Source: Hymenobacter taeanensis (GTDB lineage: Bacteria; Bacteroidota; Bacteroidia; Cytophagales; Hymenobacteraceae). Taken from it: a stretch of DNA of 64,000 nucleotides. Under the pieces are notes generated by a model. The model made no database searches. It saw only the letters and a list, made by a program, of their open reading frames with translations, and had not been told where the DNA came from. Made by a program: the position numbers and the translations under genes. Positions within the stretch are counted from its first letter, which is position 1, and each line of letters starts with the position of its first letter. The stretch spans positions 178,501-242,500 of the forward strand of contig NZ_CP053538.1 in NCBI RefSeq assembly GCF_013137895.1, in the 5' to 3' direction. Shown here one piece after another: positions 8,459 to 17,698 of this stretch.

Positions 8459-9688
8459 CTACTGTGCCACGCGCTTCATCATGCGCCCGAAACCACCAAT
8501 TCCGAGGTCAAGGTAAATAATGCTACCGTTGAATATAGCATGGTGCCGGGCCTGCCCCTGCCGAACGCCGGCGCGGAGCTTCAGCATCCAGGAGCCGGTT
8601 TCGTGCATAGTAGGGCCGTAGCTCTCCGTTTGCCAGAGCTTGATATCAAGGTTGACGCCGGCCGTGAGCGGGTGGCGGAAGCTCATATCCAGCGCGTTAT
8701 CGGGGTTATCTTTCTGGCTATTAGCGGGCGCAATAAAGAAGGCCGAAAAGCCCGCGAAGGGCGTCAGGCGCAGGCGGCTGCTTTTGTACACCATGTAGCC
8801 TACGGAGGCTTCGGGCACGAAATAATTTACCTTAAGCCCCTGCCGCCAGTCGCCCCGGTAGGCAAAATCTTCGCGCACGGAGCCCAGCCCGATGTAGTTG
8901 CGCAGATACAGTTGGTACCGGTCCCAACCAAGCTCAAAGCCGTGCCCCAGGTTGGCACCCGTGCGGAAATACGTGGGCAAGTTGCCGGTGAGAATGCTGG
9001 TGCCCGAGTGAAAATCGAGGCCATACGAGAACCGACTGGGCCGCGCTTCAGGCTGCACAAACAACCGCAGAAACGAGGCGTATTCCGTGTCGGGGTACTG
9101 GCCCAGAAACGCCTTCACCTCGGGGGTGCTGCCGGCAGGGGTAGTTGGCTGCTCCCGCATTTTCAGCAACGACACGAACAGCTGCAAAAAAGTAGAGTCT
9201 TCGGGCAGGAAGTGAGCCTGCTGAATTGCCCGCCGCAACGTATCCTCGCGGGCCGCTACCCGGTGCGTGGCTGCCTCAAACAGGCCATCCTGCGGCAGTA
9301 GCCCGTATTGGCGCGCGGCCTCGGCTGGCTGCGACCCGGCCTCAAACCTACTGATTTGCTTGATCAGGGGGTAAAACTCTTCGCTTACGGCCAGCAGCGC
9401 CCACTCCTCGTAGGGCCGAAAGTGAATAGCCGTATCGGCGGTGTTTTCGCGCAGGTACGTGAGCAGCCCCGGAATGGGTTGTACCCGGCCGTGCTGCAGG
9501 TGGCCTAGCAGCAGTTCACGCACTTGCACGGTCCGCACCAGGTCGCTGGTGGGCTGCTTGCGGAGCTGGGCATCTACCTGCCGCTGCAGGTGCAGCAAAG
9601 AATCAGGAGTTTGGGCCCGTGTGGGCTGGATAAGGCATAGAAGAAAGCCTACACATAAGGCTCCAATAGCAGGTAGAGGTAGGCGCAT
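8459..9688 (-). CDS. Exported protein with outer-membrane beta-barrel-like C-terminus
   Basis: The 409-residue protein begins with a signal peptide (MRLPLPAIGALCVGFLLCLI, cleavage near TRAQT). The first half is helical and charged. From about residue 215 the sequence alternates polar and hydrophobic residues with aromatic girdles (FSYGLDFHSGTSILTG, YQLYLRNYIGLGSV), as in outer-membrane barrels. I do not recognise a named family. A possible -7 box (TACTTTCA) lies at 9710-9717, 22 bases before the ATG. No operon partner is evident. Confidence 0.7.
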   Translation of the reverse strand: MRLPLPAIGALCVGFLLCLIQPTRAQTPDSLLHLQRQVDAQLRKQPTSDLVRTVQVRELLLGHLQHGRVQPIPGLLTYLRENTADTAIHFRPYEEWALLAVSEEFYPLIKQISRFEAGSQPAEAARQYGLLPQDGLFEAATHRVAAREDTLRRAIQQAHFLPEDSTFLQLFVSLLKMREQPTTPAGSTPEVKAFLGQYPDTEYASFLRLFVQPEARPSRFSYGLDFHSGTSILTGNLPTYFRTGANLGHGFELGWDRYQLYLRNYIGLGSVREDFAYRGDWRQGLKVNYFVPEASVGYMVYKSSRLRLTPFAGFSAFFIAPANSQKDNPDNALDMSFRHPLTAGVNLDIKLWQTESYGPTMHETGSWMLKLRAGVRQGQARHHAIFNGSIIYLDLGIGGFGRMMKRVAQ

Positions 9689-9709
9689 TCGTATAACGGC
9701 AGTAACTGA

Positions 9710-9717
9710 TGAAAGTA
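9710..9717 (-). promoter_or_regulatory. Possible -7 promoter box of the barrel-like protein
   Basis: TACTTTCA on the minus strand fits the Bacteroidota TAnnTTTG box with one change and lies 21 bases upstream of the ATG at 9688. No clear -33 element is seen. Confidence 0.35.
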
Positions 9718-9807
9718 GACTATTCGCAGTAGCTATCCGCGGAATAATACAAACATACTATGTTACTGGGCGCAATGATAGGCCTAGGCCACTAAAAAGC
9801 CACAACC

Positions 9808-10053
9808 TTACAGCTCCTCCGGCAGCCGAATGTTGTCGAGGTAGTCGCGCAGCCCGGCCGGATGCTGAAACAGGTGAATGAACAGCACCCGCTCCTCGTC
9901 CCACACGCGCCATTCTTCGGCGTAAAAGTCGCCCAGCGCAAACAGGCACAGCCGGAAGCTATCCTGCCGCCGTTCAGCCAGCAGGTGGCCATGGTGGCGC
10001 AGGTATTCGGCCTGCCGGTATAAATGAAGGGCTTTAAAGGCGTCGAGTTTCAT
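9808..10053 (-). CDS. Small conserved-looking hypothetical protein
   Basis: The 81-residue soluble protein starts MKLDAFKALHLYRQ and is rich in aromatic and charged residues (FYAEEWRVWDEER). No signal peptide, membrane segment or metal motif is seen. Normal codon use and a clean ATG support a real gene. It is transcribed away from the YfcC-type carrier. Function is not recognised. Confidence 0.65.
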   Translation of the reverse strand: MKLDAFKALHLYRQAEYLRHHGHLLAERRQDSFRLCLFALGDFYAEEWRVWDEERVLFIHLFQHPAGLRDYLDNIRLPEEL

Positions 10054-10142
10054 GAGGCTACAGAACCCAAAGATACCGCCCCTGGGTTCCGAAGCTCTGG
10101 TTGAGGCCGCGCAGCAATTCAGGGGTTCCTCATTTCCATTTC

Positions 10143-10150
10143 TACCTTCG
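10143..10150 (+). promoter_or_regulatory. -7 promoter box of the YfcC-type carrier gene
   Basis: TACCTTCG ends four bases before the ATG at 10155. In Bacteroidota the transcript starts about four to seven bases after this box, so the mRNA may begin at or next to the start codon. No clear -33 element is visible. Confidence 0.5.
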
Positions 10151-10154
10151 CAGG

Positions 10155-11504
10155 ATGAAGATGATCCGGTTTCCGCACCCGCTGGTGCTCTTGGTGGGGT
10201 TTATTGTGTTGGCCTGTTTGCTGAGCTATGTACTGCCTGCGGGAGTATTTGAGCGCCACACCGATGCTGCCACCGGCCGCGACATAGTGGTGGCAGGCTC
10301 TTACCACCGGGTGCCCGCGTCTCCCGTCAGCCCCCTGCAGGCCATTGTAGACATCCCGAAGGGCCTGCAGGATGCTGCCTCCGTTATTTTTCTAGTGTTT
10401 CTGGCGGGCGGGGCCTTTACGGTGGTTGACCAAACGGGAGCCCTGCGCCGCGGCGTAGACTGGCTGCTGACCAGGTTCCGGGGCCGCGAAGCCATTGTGA
10501 TTCCTATCATCTCGGTGCTGTTTGCCACCATGGGCGCTCTTGAAAACATGCAGGAGGAAATTGTGCCCCTGGTGCCGGTGCTCCTGATTCTGATGCGCCG
10601 CATTGGCTACCCTACGCTCACAGCGGCGGCCGTTAGCCTGGGCTCGGCGGCGGTGGGTGCGGCGTTTAGCCCCCTGAATCCGTTTCAGGTGGGCATTGCC
10701 CAGAAGCTAGCGCAGCTGCCGTTGCTCTCGGGCGGCGGGTTTCGGCTGGTGTTTTTGGCCCTGGCCCTGCTCATCTGGATTGGTGGCACCATGCGCTACG
10801 CCATCCGCCACCGCGTGCAGCCCGATACCGCTGATGAAGCCGACCCCGCCGCGGCGGGCCACCCAGGCCGCAACCACGGGCTGGTGCTCCTGTTGCTGTT
10901 TATTACGTTTGCCTTTTTTGCCTATGGCGTGCTCCAGCTGGGCTGGGAGTTTGAACAAATGGCGGCCTTGTTTTTTGGGTTGGGTATTGTAGCTGGCCTG
11001 CTGGGCGGCCTGGGCTTTACGGGCACCGCCGAAGGGTTTATTGATGGCTTCCGCGACATTGCCTTCTCGGCCCTGCTCATCGGGTTTGCCCGCGCCATTT
11101 TTGTGGTGCTGGAGCAGGGCCAGATTGTAGATACCATTGTCAATGGTCTTTCGGCTCCACTGGCGGGCTTGCCGGCCTGGCTCTCGGCGCTGGGTATGAT
11201 GGGCGTACACACCGCTTTGCACCTGCCCGTGCCCAGCGTAAGTGGGCAGGCTGTACTTACCATGCCCCTGCTCGTGCCCCTCTCCGACCTGATTGGCCTT
11301 TCGCGCCAGGTTACGGTACTGGCCTACCAATACGGTGCCGGCCTGTGCGAGCTGCTCACGCCTACCAACGGGGCCCTCATGGCTATTGTGGCTGCCTGCG
11401 GAGTTCGGTTTGATGCGTGGTGGAAGTTTGCCCTACCTCTCTACTTGCTTCTGCTGGCCCTAGGAGCCCTGGCCGTGGTACTGGGTATTGCTCTGGGTAT
11501 CTAA
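10155..11504 (+). CDS. YfcC/DcuC-type transporter
   Basis: The product is about 449 residues with some 12 membrane helices. It starts MKMIRFPHPLVLLVGFIVLA, and motifs such as LSYVLPAGVFER and FEVG-like loops fit the YfcC branch of the DcuC (C4-dicarboxylate carrier, PF03606) superfamily, with a re-entrant EEIVPLVPVLLILM segment. Members are proposed to carry short carboxylates or amino-acid-like compounds; the cargo here is not known. An upstream TTG at 10101 is open in frame, but the ATG at 10155 sits just after a promoter box and begins the first membrane segment, so I prefer it. Confidence 0.82.
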   Translation: MKMIRFPHPLVLLVGFIVLACLLSYVLPAGVFERHTDAATGRDIVVAGSYHRVPASPVSPLQAIVDIPKGLQDAASVIFLVFLAGGAFTVVDQTGALRRGVDWLLTRFRGREAIVIPIISVLFATMGALENMQEEIVPLVPVLLILMRRIGYPTLTAAAVSLGSAAVGAAFSPLNPFQVGIAQKLAQLPLLSGGGFRLVFLALALLIWIGGTMRYAIRHRVQPDTADEADPAAAGHPGRNHGLVLLLLFITFAFFAYGVLQLGWEFEQMAALFFGLGIVAGLLGGLGFTGTAEGFIDGFRDIAFSALLIGFARAIFVVLEQGQIVDTIVNGLSAPLAGLPAWLSALGMMGVHTALHLPVPSVSGQAVLTMPLLVPLSDLIGLSRQVTVLAYQYGAGLCELLTPTNGALMAIVAACGVRFDAWWKFALPLYLLLLALGALAVVLGIALGI

Positions 11505-11571
11505 AGAGCCTTTAACCAGAAAATATTTGCCGGCCTACTTGTTGCTGAAAGCACACAACGCAGAACGCCGT

Positions 11572-11579
11572 ATCTTGTA
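11572..11579 (+). promoter_or_regulatory. Possible -7 box of the TPR sensor kinase gene
   Basis: TATCTTGT lies 35 bases upstream of the ATG at 11615 and partly matches TAnnTTTG. No -33 element is evident, so this is tentative. Confidence 0.3.
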
Positions 11580-11614
11580 CGGCTCTGCTTGCTTTTGACT
11601 GCTTAACGCGTAAA

Positions 11615-13657
11615 ATGACCCGGCTCCTTCCCTGTTGTACCACAGCACTCTGCTTCTGGGCCTGGCTGCTCCTGAGCGTTGCGCCCGAAGCCGGAGCAAC
11701 AGGTGCAGCCCCTCCGGCTTCGGGCGCAGTGGCGCAGCCGGCTCCGGCGAGGCCGGGCCCGGGCCAGGAAACAACCGATAACACAAGTCGTCAGCTTCAA
11801 CCCACGCTCAACAACCTGCAGCGGCGGCTGTCAGGCCACACTCAGCCAGATACTGTGCGCGTAAACCGGCTCAATGCCCTGGCCCTGGCCTTGCGCACCA
11901 ATGCTCCCGGGCGCTCGGCCCAACTGTTCCGGGAGGCGCTGGCGCTGGCCACCCGGCTCCACTACCCCCTGGGCCGGGGCAACGCCCGGTTTGGCCTGGG
12001 CTACTGCTACCGCGACAAAAGCCAGTACGACTCTGCGTTATTTTTTACCCAAAAGGCTTACCACGACTACACCCAGCTCCACGACGACTACAACCGGGTG
12101 CGGGCTGAATATGGGATGGCTCGTATTTATTTTGAGCAGGGATTGTACGGGCAAGCTATGGCCCGCAGCCTAAGTGGTCTGCGCCTGGCCCGCTCCCGGC
12201 ACAACCAGCGGGGCGAACTGTTTACCCTAACGCAGCTAGGCCTCACCAGCACCGCCCTGGGCGAGTACGACCAGGCACGCCACTACCTAAGCCAGGCCGG
12301 CCAGCTGGCCCAGCAGCTCCACGACCCCATTGGCAGCGGGCACGCGTACTCTGCCCTCGCGGAGCTCAGCCAGCAGCAGCAGCGCTGGGCCCAGGCCCAA
12401 CGGTATTATGAGCAGGCCCTTGTCAGCTACCAACCCGTGTATAATGCTCAGGGGCTGCTGCCCACCCGTATTCATCTGCTGGCTATGGCTGAGCGCCAGG
12501 GCCACGCTCAGCAGGCCCTGGCGGGCGGCCGTGCGCTGCTGCCCCAGGCTACCACCGCCAGCGAAACCAGCCGCCTGCACCTTATACTGGCGCGCGCCTG
12601 GCTGCGCCTGGGCAAACCAGATAGCGCTGCCTACCATGGCACCCTGAGCCTGCGCACCAGCCAAACCCGAAAGCTGCGGGAGATTAGCAGCGCCGCCGCG
12701 CAAGTACTGGCCCAAGCTACCGCCCAGCAAAAACAATTTGCCGAAGCCTACCGCTACCAGCAGCTGGCCAGCGCCTATACTGATAGCCTCACAGGCAATG
12801 CTACGCGGCGCCTGGCGGCGGCCCTGCAGTTTCGGGCGGGCCAGGAGCGTGAGCAGAGCCAGCGCCGCGAGCTGGCGCAGCAGCAGCAACTGGCCCACTT
12901 ACGCCAGCAGCATCAAACTATAATCTGGGGTGGCATCACGCTGCTAATAACCCTAGTAAGCGGCCTAGGGATATGGCAGTACCGCCGCCAGCAGGCCACC
13001 CGCGAGAAAGAGCTCCGTGCCCGCCTGGCCGCCGACCTGCACAATGATGTCGGGACGCTGCTTCACCAGATTTCCGAGCAGAGTAGCCTCTTGCAGGAAG
13101 GCCTGGCCGATGGAGAAGCTCAGCGCCGACAACTAGACCAGATATCCGAATCCAGCCGCTCTGCTATTCGTCAGCTCAATGATGTTGTGTGGAGCCTCGA
13201 TACGAAGAAGGATCAGCTAGCTGACCTGCTCGACCGCCTCCGTGATTACGCACAGGAGGTGCTGGCCCCGGCTGGCCTAGCCGTTTCGTTTGCCTTTCCT
13301 GCTTCGCAGCTCACTCAGCCCCTTGCCTCCCTGCTGCGCCGCAACCTGTACTTGATCTACAAGGAGAGCTTACGTAACGTGCTACACCACGCGGCGGAGG
13401 CCACGGCTGTAACAGTAAGTGTACAAATAGTACCGGGTACTCCCCCGCAGCTGGCCCTGGAGGTACGGGATAACAGCGGCGGGCAGGCGCCGCAAAACGG
13501 CCGCCGGACAGATCATGGGCTACGTACCATTGCGGCGCGGGCAGAGGCGCTCGGGGGCCTCTCTTACAGCGGCAGTACGGCCGAAGGCTTTCGGGTATAT
13601 GTGGTGGTTCCGTTAGCAGGCGGCTGGAACGTAGCCAGGCGTTACTATAACGCGTAA
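11615..13657 (+). CDS. TPR-containing sensor histidine kinase (LytS/NarX-type phosphoacceptor)
   Basis: The 680-residue protein has a signal/anchor sequence (residues 1-30), a proline- and alanine-rich linker, and about six tetratricopeptide repeats in the periplasmic region (about 60-390). A single membrane helix (about 436-456) is followed by a HisKA_3-like box, RLAADLHNDVGTLLHQI, with the phosphoacceptor at His476. The HATPase domain follows, with an N box (YKESLRNVLHHA), VRDNSGG and GLRTIAARAEALGG. Such kinases usually pair with LuxR- or LytR-type regulators, but no response regulator is adjacent, so this is an orphan sensor here. A strong coding-region hairpin lies near its 5' end (11681-11727). 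Confidence 0.88.
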   Translation: MTRLLPCCTTALCFWAWLLLSVAPEAGATGAAPPASGAVAQPAPARPGPGQETTDNTSRQLQPTLNNLQRRLSGHTQPDTVRVNRLNALALALRTNAPGRSAQLFREALALATRLHYPLGRGNARFGLGYCYRDKSQYDSALFFTQKAYHDYTQLHDDYNRVRAEYGMARIYFEQGLYGQAMARSLSGLRLARSRHNQRGELFTLTQLGLTSTALGEYDQARHYLSQAGQLAQQLHDPIGSGHAYSALAELSQQQQRWAQAQRYYEQALVSYQPVYNAQGLLPTRIHLLAMAERQGHAQQALAGGRALLPQATTASETSRLHLILARAWLRLGKPDSAAYHGTLSLRTSQTRKLREISSAAAQVLAQATAQQKQFAEAYRYQQLASAYTDSLTGNATRRLAAALQFRAGQEREQSQRRELAQQQQLAHLRQQHQTIIWGGITLLITLVSGLGIWQYRRQQATREKELRARLAADLHNDVGTLLHQISEQSSLLQEGLADGEAQRRQLDQISESSRSAIRQLNDVVWSLDTKKDQLADLLDRLRDYAQEVLAPAGLAVSFAFPASQLTQPLASLLRRNLYLIYKESLRNVLHHAAEATAVTVSVQIVPGTPPQLALEVRDNSGGQAPQNGRRTDHGLRTIAARAEALGGLSYSGSTAEGFRVYVVVPLAGGWNVARRYYNA

Positions 13658-13757
13658 GGCCGCACGCTTGGTTTCCAGGCCTGTGCGCCTTAAGTATGCC
13701 CACTATCGGGTGGCCTACAGCCTACACGGGCCTGACTGCTGTGTTATTTTATGCGAA

Positions 13758-13800
13758 GAGCCAGCAACAGGGCAGCTTTGGGCTACGCCGTTGCTGGCTC
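13758..13800. terminator. Bidirectional hairpin between convergent genes
   Basis: Perfect 11-base arms (GAGCCAGCAAC at 13758-13768 and its complement at 13790-13800) flank a 21-base loop between the sensor kinase and the convergent SDR gene. There is no strong T-run, so termination is inferred from position and stem strength. Confidence 0.5.
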
Positions 13801-13828
13801 TCACTCACATAACTAGCAGCACGATGTA

Positions 13829-14833
13829 TTATGGCTGCCCTGCCCCGCCGGCAGCCCCGTACACCTGGCCGGTGGCGTAACTGGCACCGGGGTCAGCTAG
13901 CTGCACGTAAATTGAGGCCAGCTCAGCGGGTTGCCCCGGCCGACCCAGCGGAGTGTCGCCGCCAAATTTCTGCAGCTTTTCCTGAGTGGCGCCCCCACTT
14001 ACCTGCAGGGGCGTCCAGATGGGGCCGGGGGCTACCCCATTTACCCGAATGCCTTTTGGCCCAAGCTGCTTCGCCAACGACCGTACGTAGTTGGTAGTGG
14101 CGGCTTTGGTTTGAGCGTAGTCGTACAAGTCAGCGGAGGGGTCAGTGGCCTGCTCTGAGGTGGTGCCAATAATCACGGAGCCGGGCTGCAGGTGAGGCAA
14201 GGCGGCCTTAATAATCCAGAACGGCGCGTAGATGTTGGTTTTCATCGTCGCGTCAAAATCTTCGCTGGATAGGTCCATGATGGATTGGTGCTGCTGCTGG
14301 CGGGCCGCATTGCTAACCAGAATATCGAGCCCCCCAAGCTGGCGCACGGCATCTGCTACCAGGCGTTTGCAGAAAGCCTCGTCGCGCAGGTCGCCGGGAA
14401 TGGCAATTGCTTTGCGCCCTTCGGCCTTGATCAACGCAATAACCTCTTTGGCATCAGCCTCCTCAGCGGGCAGGTAATTGATGGCTACATCAGCCCCCTC
14501 GCGGGCATACGCAATGGCCGCGGCCCGGCCCATGCCGGAGTCGCCACCGGTAATGAGGGCTTTGCGACCCTGCAAACGCCCCGAGCCCTTGTAGCTCTTC
14601 TCGCCATGGTCGGGGCGCGGCTCCATTTGGCTGGCCAAGCCCGGCCAAGGCTGCGACTGCCGCTTAAAGGGTGGCTGCGGATACTTGGTGGTGGGGTCCT
14701 GTAAAGCGGGGGCCGCGGCCATTGGCTCGGCAGCAGTTTCAACGGCTAAACCAGGGGCCACGGCTGCGGCCGCCAAACCTGCTCCTATCCCAACGATTAC
14801 CTTCCGCCGGCTAACGTTTTTTTCTTCTTGCAT
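13829..14833 (-). CDS. Tat-exported short-chain dehydrogenase/reductase
   Basis: The 334-residue protein opens with a twin-arginine signal (SRRKVIVGIGAG, then AAAAVAPGLAVETAA), followed by a linker typical of the YghA/general-stress SDRs (KRQSQPWPGLASQMEPRPD). The Rossmann NAD(P) motif is TGGDSGMG. The catalytic residues are in GTTSEQA (Ser) and YAQTKAA (Tyr, Lys). Export of an NAD(P)-dependent enzyme is unusual, but Tat moves folded, cofactor-loaded proteins. The substrate is unknown. Neighbours give no pathway clue. Confidence 0.9.
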   Translation of the reverse strand: MQEEKNVSRRKVIVGIGAGLAAAAVAPGLAVETAAEPMAAAPALQDPTTKYPQPPFKRQSQPWPGLASQMEPRPDHGEKSYKGSGRLQGRKALITGGDSGMGRAAAIAYAREGADVAINYLPAEEADAKEVIALIKAEGRKAIAIPGDLRDEAFCKRLVADAVRQLGGLDILVSNAARQQQHQSIMDLSSEDFDATMKTNIYAPFWIIKAALPHLQPGSVIIGTTSEQATDPSADLYDYAQTKAATTNYVRSLAKQLGPKGIRVNGVAPGPIWTPLQVSGGATQEKLQKFGGDTPLGRPGQPAELASIYVQLADPGASYATGQVYGAAGGAGQP

Positions 14834-15279
14834 GATAGCGTAATGCTGTGGTTTATAGCACAGGCCTGCACAGTCGGGCGCATAGCTTTTGGAGCGGGGA
14901 GCTAGTCACCGCCTCTTTATTGTTTGATTTGGTTTTGCTCGTTCCTACGCTCCTAACTAATCGGCACCCGCCCAATGGGCCTGCTTATCTGGTACTACAA
15001 CCAGCCGACTTCGGTTGCTAAAACCGAAATTTTGTAGGCTTTGCTCAAGCTATTCATCGTTAGTACTGTATTCGCCCGCTGCTTCGGCGAGTAGTCATAG
15101 GCAGTAATCGAGTGATTACTGGCGAATCAGCGGATTTGGTCCCTAGGTGCACGATTTTGACAGTCTCATGCCTTTAACCACCGCCGCTGCACCTAACACC
15201 ACCCTTGGAGTTAACGTAAAGCAAGACACCCCTTACTGCTACCTGGTGGGGCCCGCTGCTTTCACTTTCTTTTGCGCCT
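14834..15279. other. Spacer without a recognised gene
   Basis: About 450 bases separate the SDR from the next gene. A short hairpin (TTCGGTT...AACCGAA, about 15012-15031) followed by ATTTTG is visible. I see no tRNA, convincing small gene or long repeat. Confidence 0.4.
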
Positions 15280-17276
15280 ATGTTGCGTTTTTTGTTTCTG
15301 GGGTTGCTTGCGCTGCTTACTATTGCCGCCCACGCCCAGCAACTGAGCACGGTGAAAGGGCGCGTGCTTGATGCCCAAACGCGTAGGCCAGTACCGTATG
15401 CTTTGATTGGAATTGTGGGTAACCAGCTTGGTACGAGCGCCAACGAGGAAGGACGTTTCTCGCTTAGCATACCCGCTGAGTACCAGCCGCAGGCCCTGGA
15501 AATCAACTTTATTGGGTACCGCCGGGCCACGCTCCCGTTGCCTGTGCCCCCTGGGCAGGAAGTACAGATTCTGCTGGAGCCTGCACCCACGCAGCTGGCC
15601 AACGTCACGGTTTCGGGCTCGGCGCTGGGCATTGTGCGGGCCGCGGTGGCGCGCATTCCGCGCAACTTTGCCACGCGCCCCGTGCAGCTCACGGGCTTCT
15701 ACCGCGAGTCGAGCAACGTGCCGGAGGGCCGCTACCTGTACTTGGCCGAGGGGGTACTGCAGGTGCGCAAAGAATCATACCGCACCGCCCACCCCACCGG
15801 CGGCGACGTGCAACTGGTGCAAACCCGCAAGTATGAGGCCCGCGACACCAGCCGCACTCAGCTTAACTGGCAGGCCGGCCCCCTTATCCCGCACCGCTTC
15901 GATTTTGTGTATAACCGCGCCGATTTCATCAGCAAAGCCCATTACGCTGAGTACGACTACCAGATTGCTGATGTGACGACTTACAACGGTAGGCCAGTGT
16001 ACGTCATCTCCTTCAAGCCTCGCTCTGGCAAAGCCAATTACCAGGGGCGGATGTTCATTGACCTCGATTCTTACGCTTTTCTGGGGCCGACTTCAGCCTG
16101 ACACCCGGTGGCGTGCAGCGCTACCAGGCCGGTTTTGCCGCCATGGGTGACTACGCTTACAGCCGCCGCAGCCGCCAGGTTAGCTACCAGCGCTACGCGG
16201 GCCGCTGGTACCTCAAGCGCGTATGGGACCAAGCCGTAAACCAGCAGCCAGGCCGCGAGTACCAGCACACCAGCGAGTTTATTACCACAGCCATTGACAC
16301 GGCCAAAGGCCGCCGGCCCGCCTACGCCGACCGCTTTCGGCCGGAGGATGTGTTTCTGCGCAACTCAGTGGCCTACGACTCTACCTTCTGGCAGAACTTC
16401 ACCACGTTGGTGCTGCCCCGGCAGGTAGAGCAGCAGCTTCTGGATGAGGAGCGCCAGCGCAAGGCTGAGCAGTTGTTTTCTGACTCTACTGCCGCCGCCC
16501 GGCCCGCCGCTCCAGATACCGTAGTGCCCGCCCCGGCTTCTTTGCCCGTTTCACTCCCTCGCCGCAGAAGCTTTCTGGAGCGCTTCAGCTATTCTTCCAG
16601 CCTGGCTGTGGTACCGCTGCAGGTGTCGGGTGGGCAGCTGGATGTGGCCTACGCACCGGCCGGCTCCGCCTTTGCGGCCAGGAGTAGCACCCAGCTAGGG
16701 TCTCGCCGGGTGAGCGTGGCTCCTCGCTTCGACTACTTATTCTGGCTTAACCCGCGCTGGCAGCTGCACTACGGAGCGGGCAGCATCAGGGGGGCGCTGC
16801 AGGGTGGCCTACAGGGGGCGGGCCTGCGCTATCTGCACAATCTTTCGCAGCGCCGCCGCCCAGTGTACGTGCGCATGGGCCTCGAATACAGCCGCACAGT
16901 ACTTCGGCAGCGCCTGGGCCGCTTCAGCAACCCCGATGCCGACCTGCGTGTGCGCGGTACCCCACTCAACGCCAACCGGGTGGCCGTGGGGTTGCAGTCC
17001 ATCACGAAGGGGCTGGCTCCCCAGCTGGGCCTGGAAGTGAAGCTTGCATCCACTCTTTACCTGTTTGCGGAGGCTAGCTACTGCGTGCCATTAGCCACCC
17101 ACAGTGAACTGCTTCTGGAGGAAAAACAAGGGTTTTTCCTGAGCCGAAGTACAGCCCGCGTGCCGCTAACCTCACCCGAGGTGCTGGTGCAGCTAAACGG
17201 GCAGGAGCGCCAGACGGCTCCCTTCCTGCCTAGGCCACTGTTGCTGCGCGTAGGCATTGCCGTGGGTGGCCACTAA
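15280..17276 (+). pseudogene. Frameshifted carboxypeptidase-regulatory-like (CarboxypepD_reg) outer-membrane protein
   Basis: Two reading frames form one protein of about 665 residues. The first (15280-16101, 273 residues) has a signal peptide (MLRFLFLGLLALLTIAAHA) and a CarboxypepD_reg-like domain (VKGRVLDAQTRRPVPYALIG, about residues 22-105). It ends abruptly at a stop after DSYAFLG. The second frame continues the sense as ADFSLTPGGVQRYQ and runs to 17276, ending in a barrel-like region. The break is at the G run 16083-16086: one more G would join the frames. It is either a true frameshift or a base missing from the sequence. The intact protein would resemble Bacteroidota surface proteins of unknown role. 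Confidence 0.75.
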
Positions 17277-17301
17277 GCCTGAGAGCATGCGGCGGCAGCT
17301 C

Positions 17302-17694
17302 CTACTGCTCGTCTTGCAGTTGGGCTCTTATTGCTTGCACTTCTTCACTATCAAGCGGCTTATGAATCAGGCCGGCTACCAGGTCGTAGCTTTTAGCTTT
17401 CTCCATATCGGATAAGGCCAACGAAGAAGTAAGCACGAAAATGTGGCAGGCCTGCAGCTTATCGGCGTGTGGCTTAAGCGCATCCAGAAATTGCCAGCCA
17501 TTCATTTCGGGCATGTTCAGGTCCAGAAAAATAACCTGTGGCAATTCCGCTTCCTGCTGCTGGAGTAGTTCCTGCAAGGCCACTGCCGCCGAGTCAAACG
17601 TAGAGATATGAGTTGAAAAACCTTCTACTCGTAGCATGCTCTCCGTTAGATAATTTCCCAGATTATCGTCGTCAATTAGATAGGTCTTCATCAT
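17302..17694 (-). CDS. Single-domain response regulator
   Basis: The 130-residue protein is a lone receiver domain. The acidic pocket (Asp8-10), phosphoacceptor Asp58 (IFLDLNMPEMNGW), Thr89 (VLTSS) and Lys112 (IHKP) are all present. There is no output domain, so it probably works by protein contact or phosphorelay. It starts four bases after the stop of the PAS histidine kinase, and the two are surely co-transcribed as a two-component pair. The ATG at 17691 (second Met) is an equal alternative start. Confidence 0.92.
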   Translation of the reverse strand: MMKTYLIDDDNLGNYLTESMLRVEGFSTHISTFDSAAVALQELLQQQEAELPQVIFLDLNMPEMNGWQFLDALKPHADKLQACHIFVLTSSLALSDMEKAKSYDLVAGLIHKPLDSEEVQAIRAQLQDEQ

Positions 17695-17698
17695 ACCA

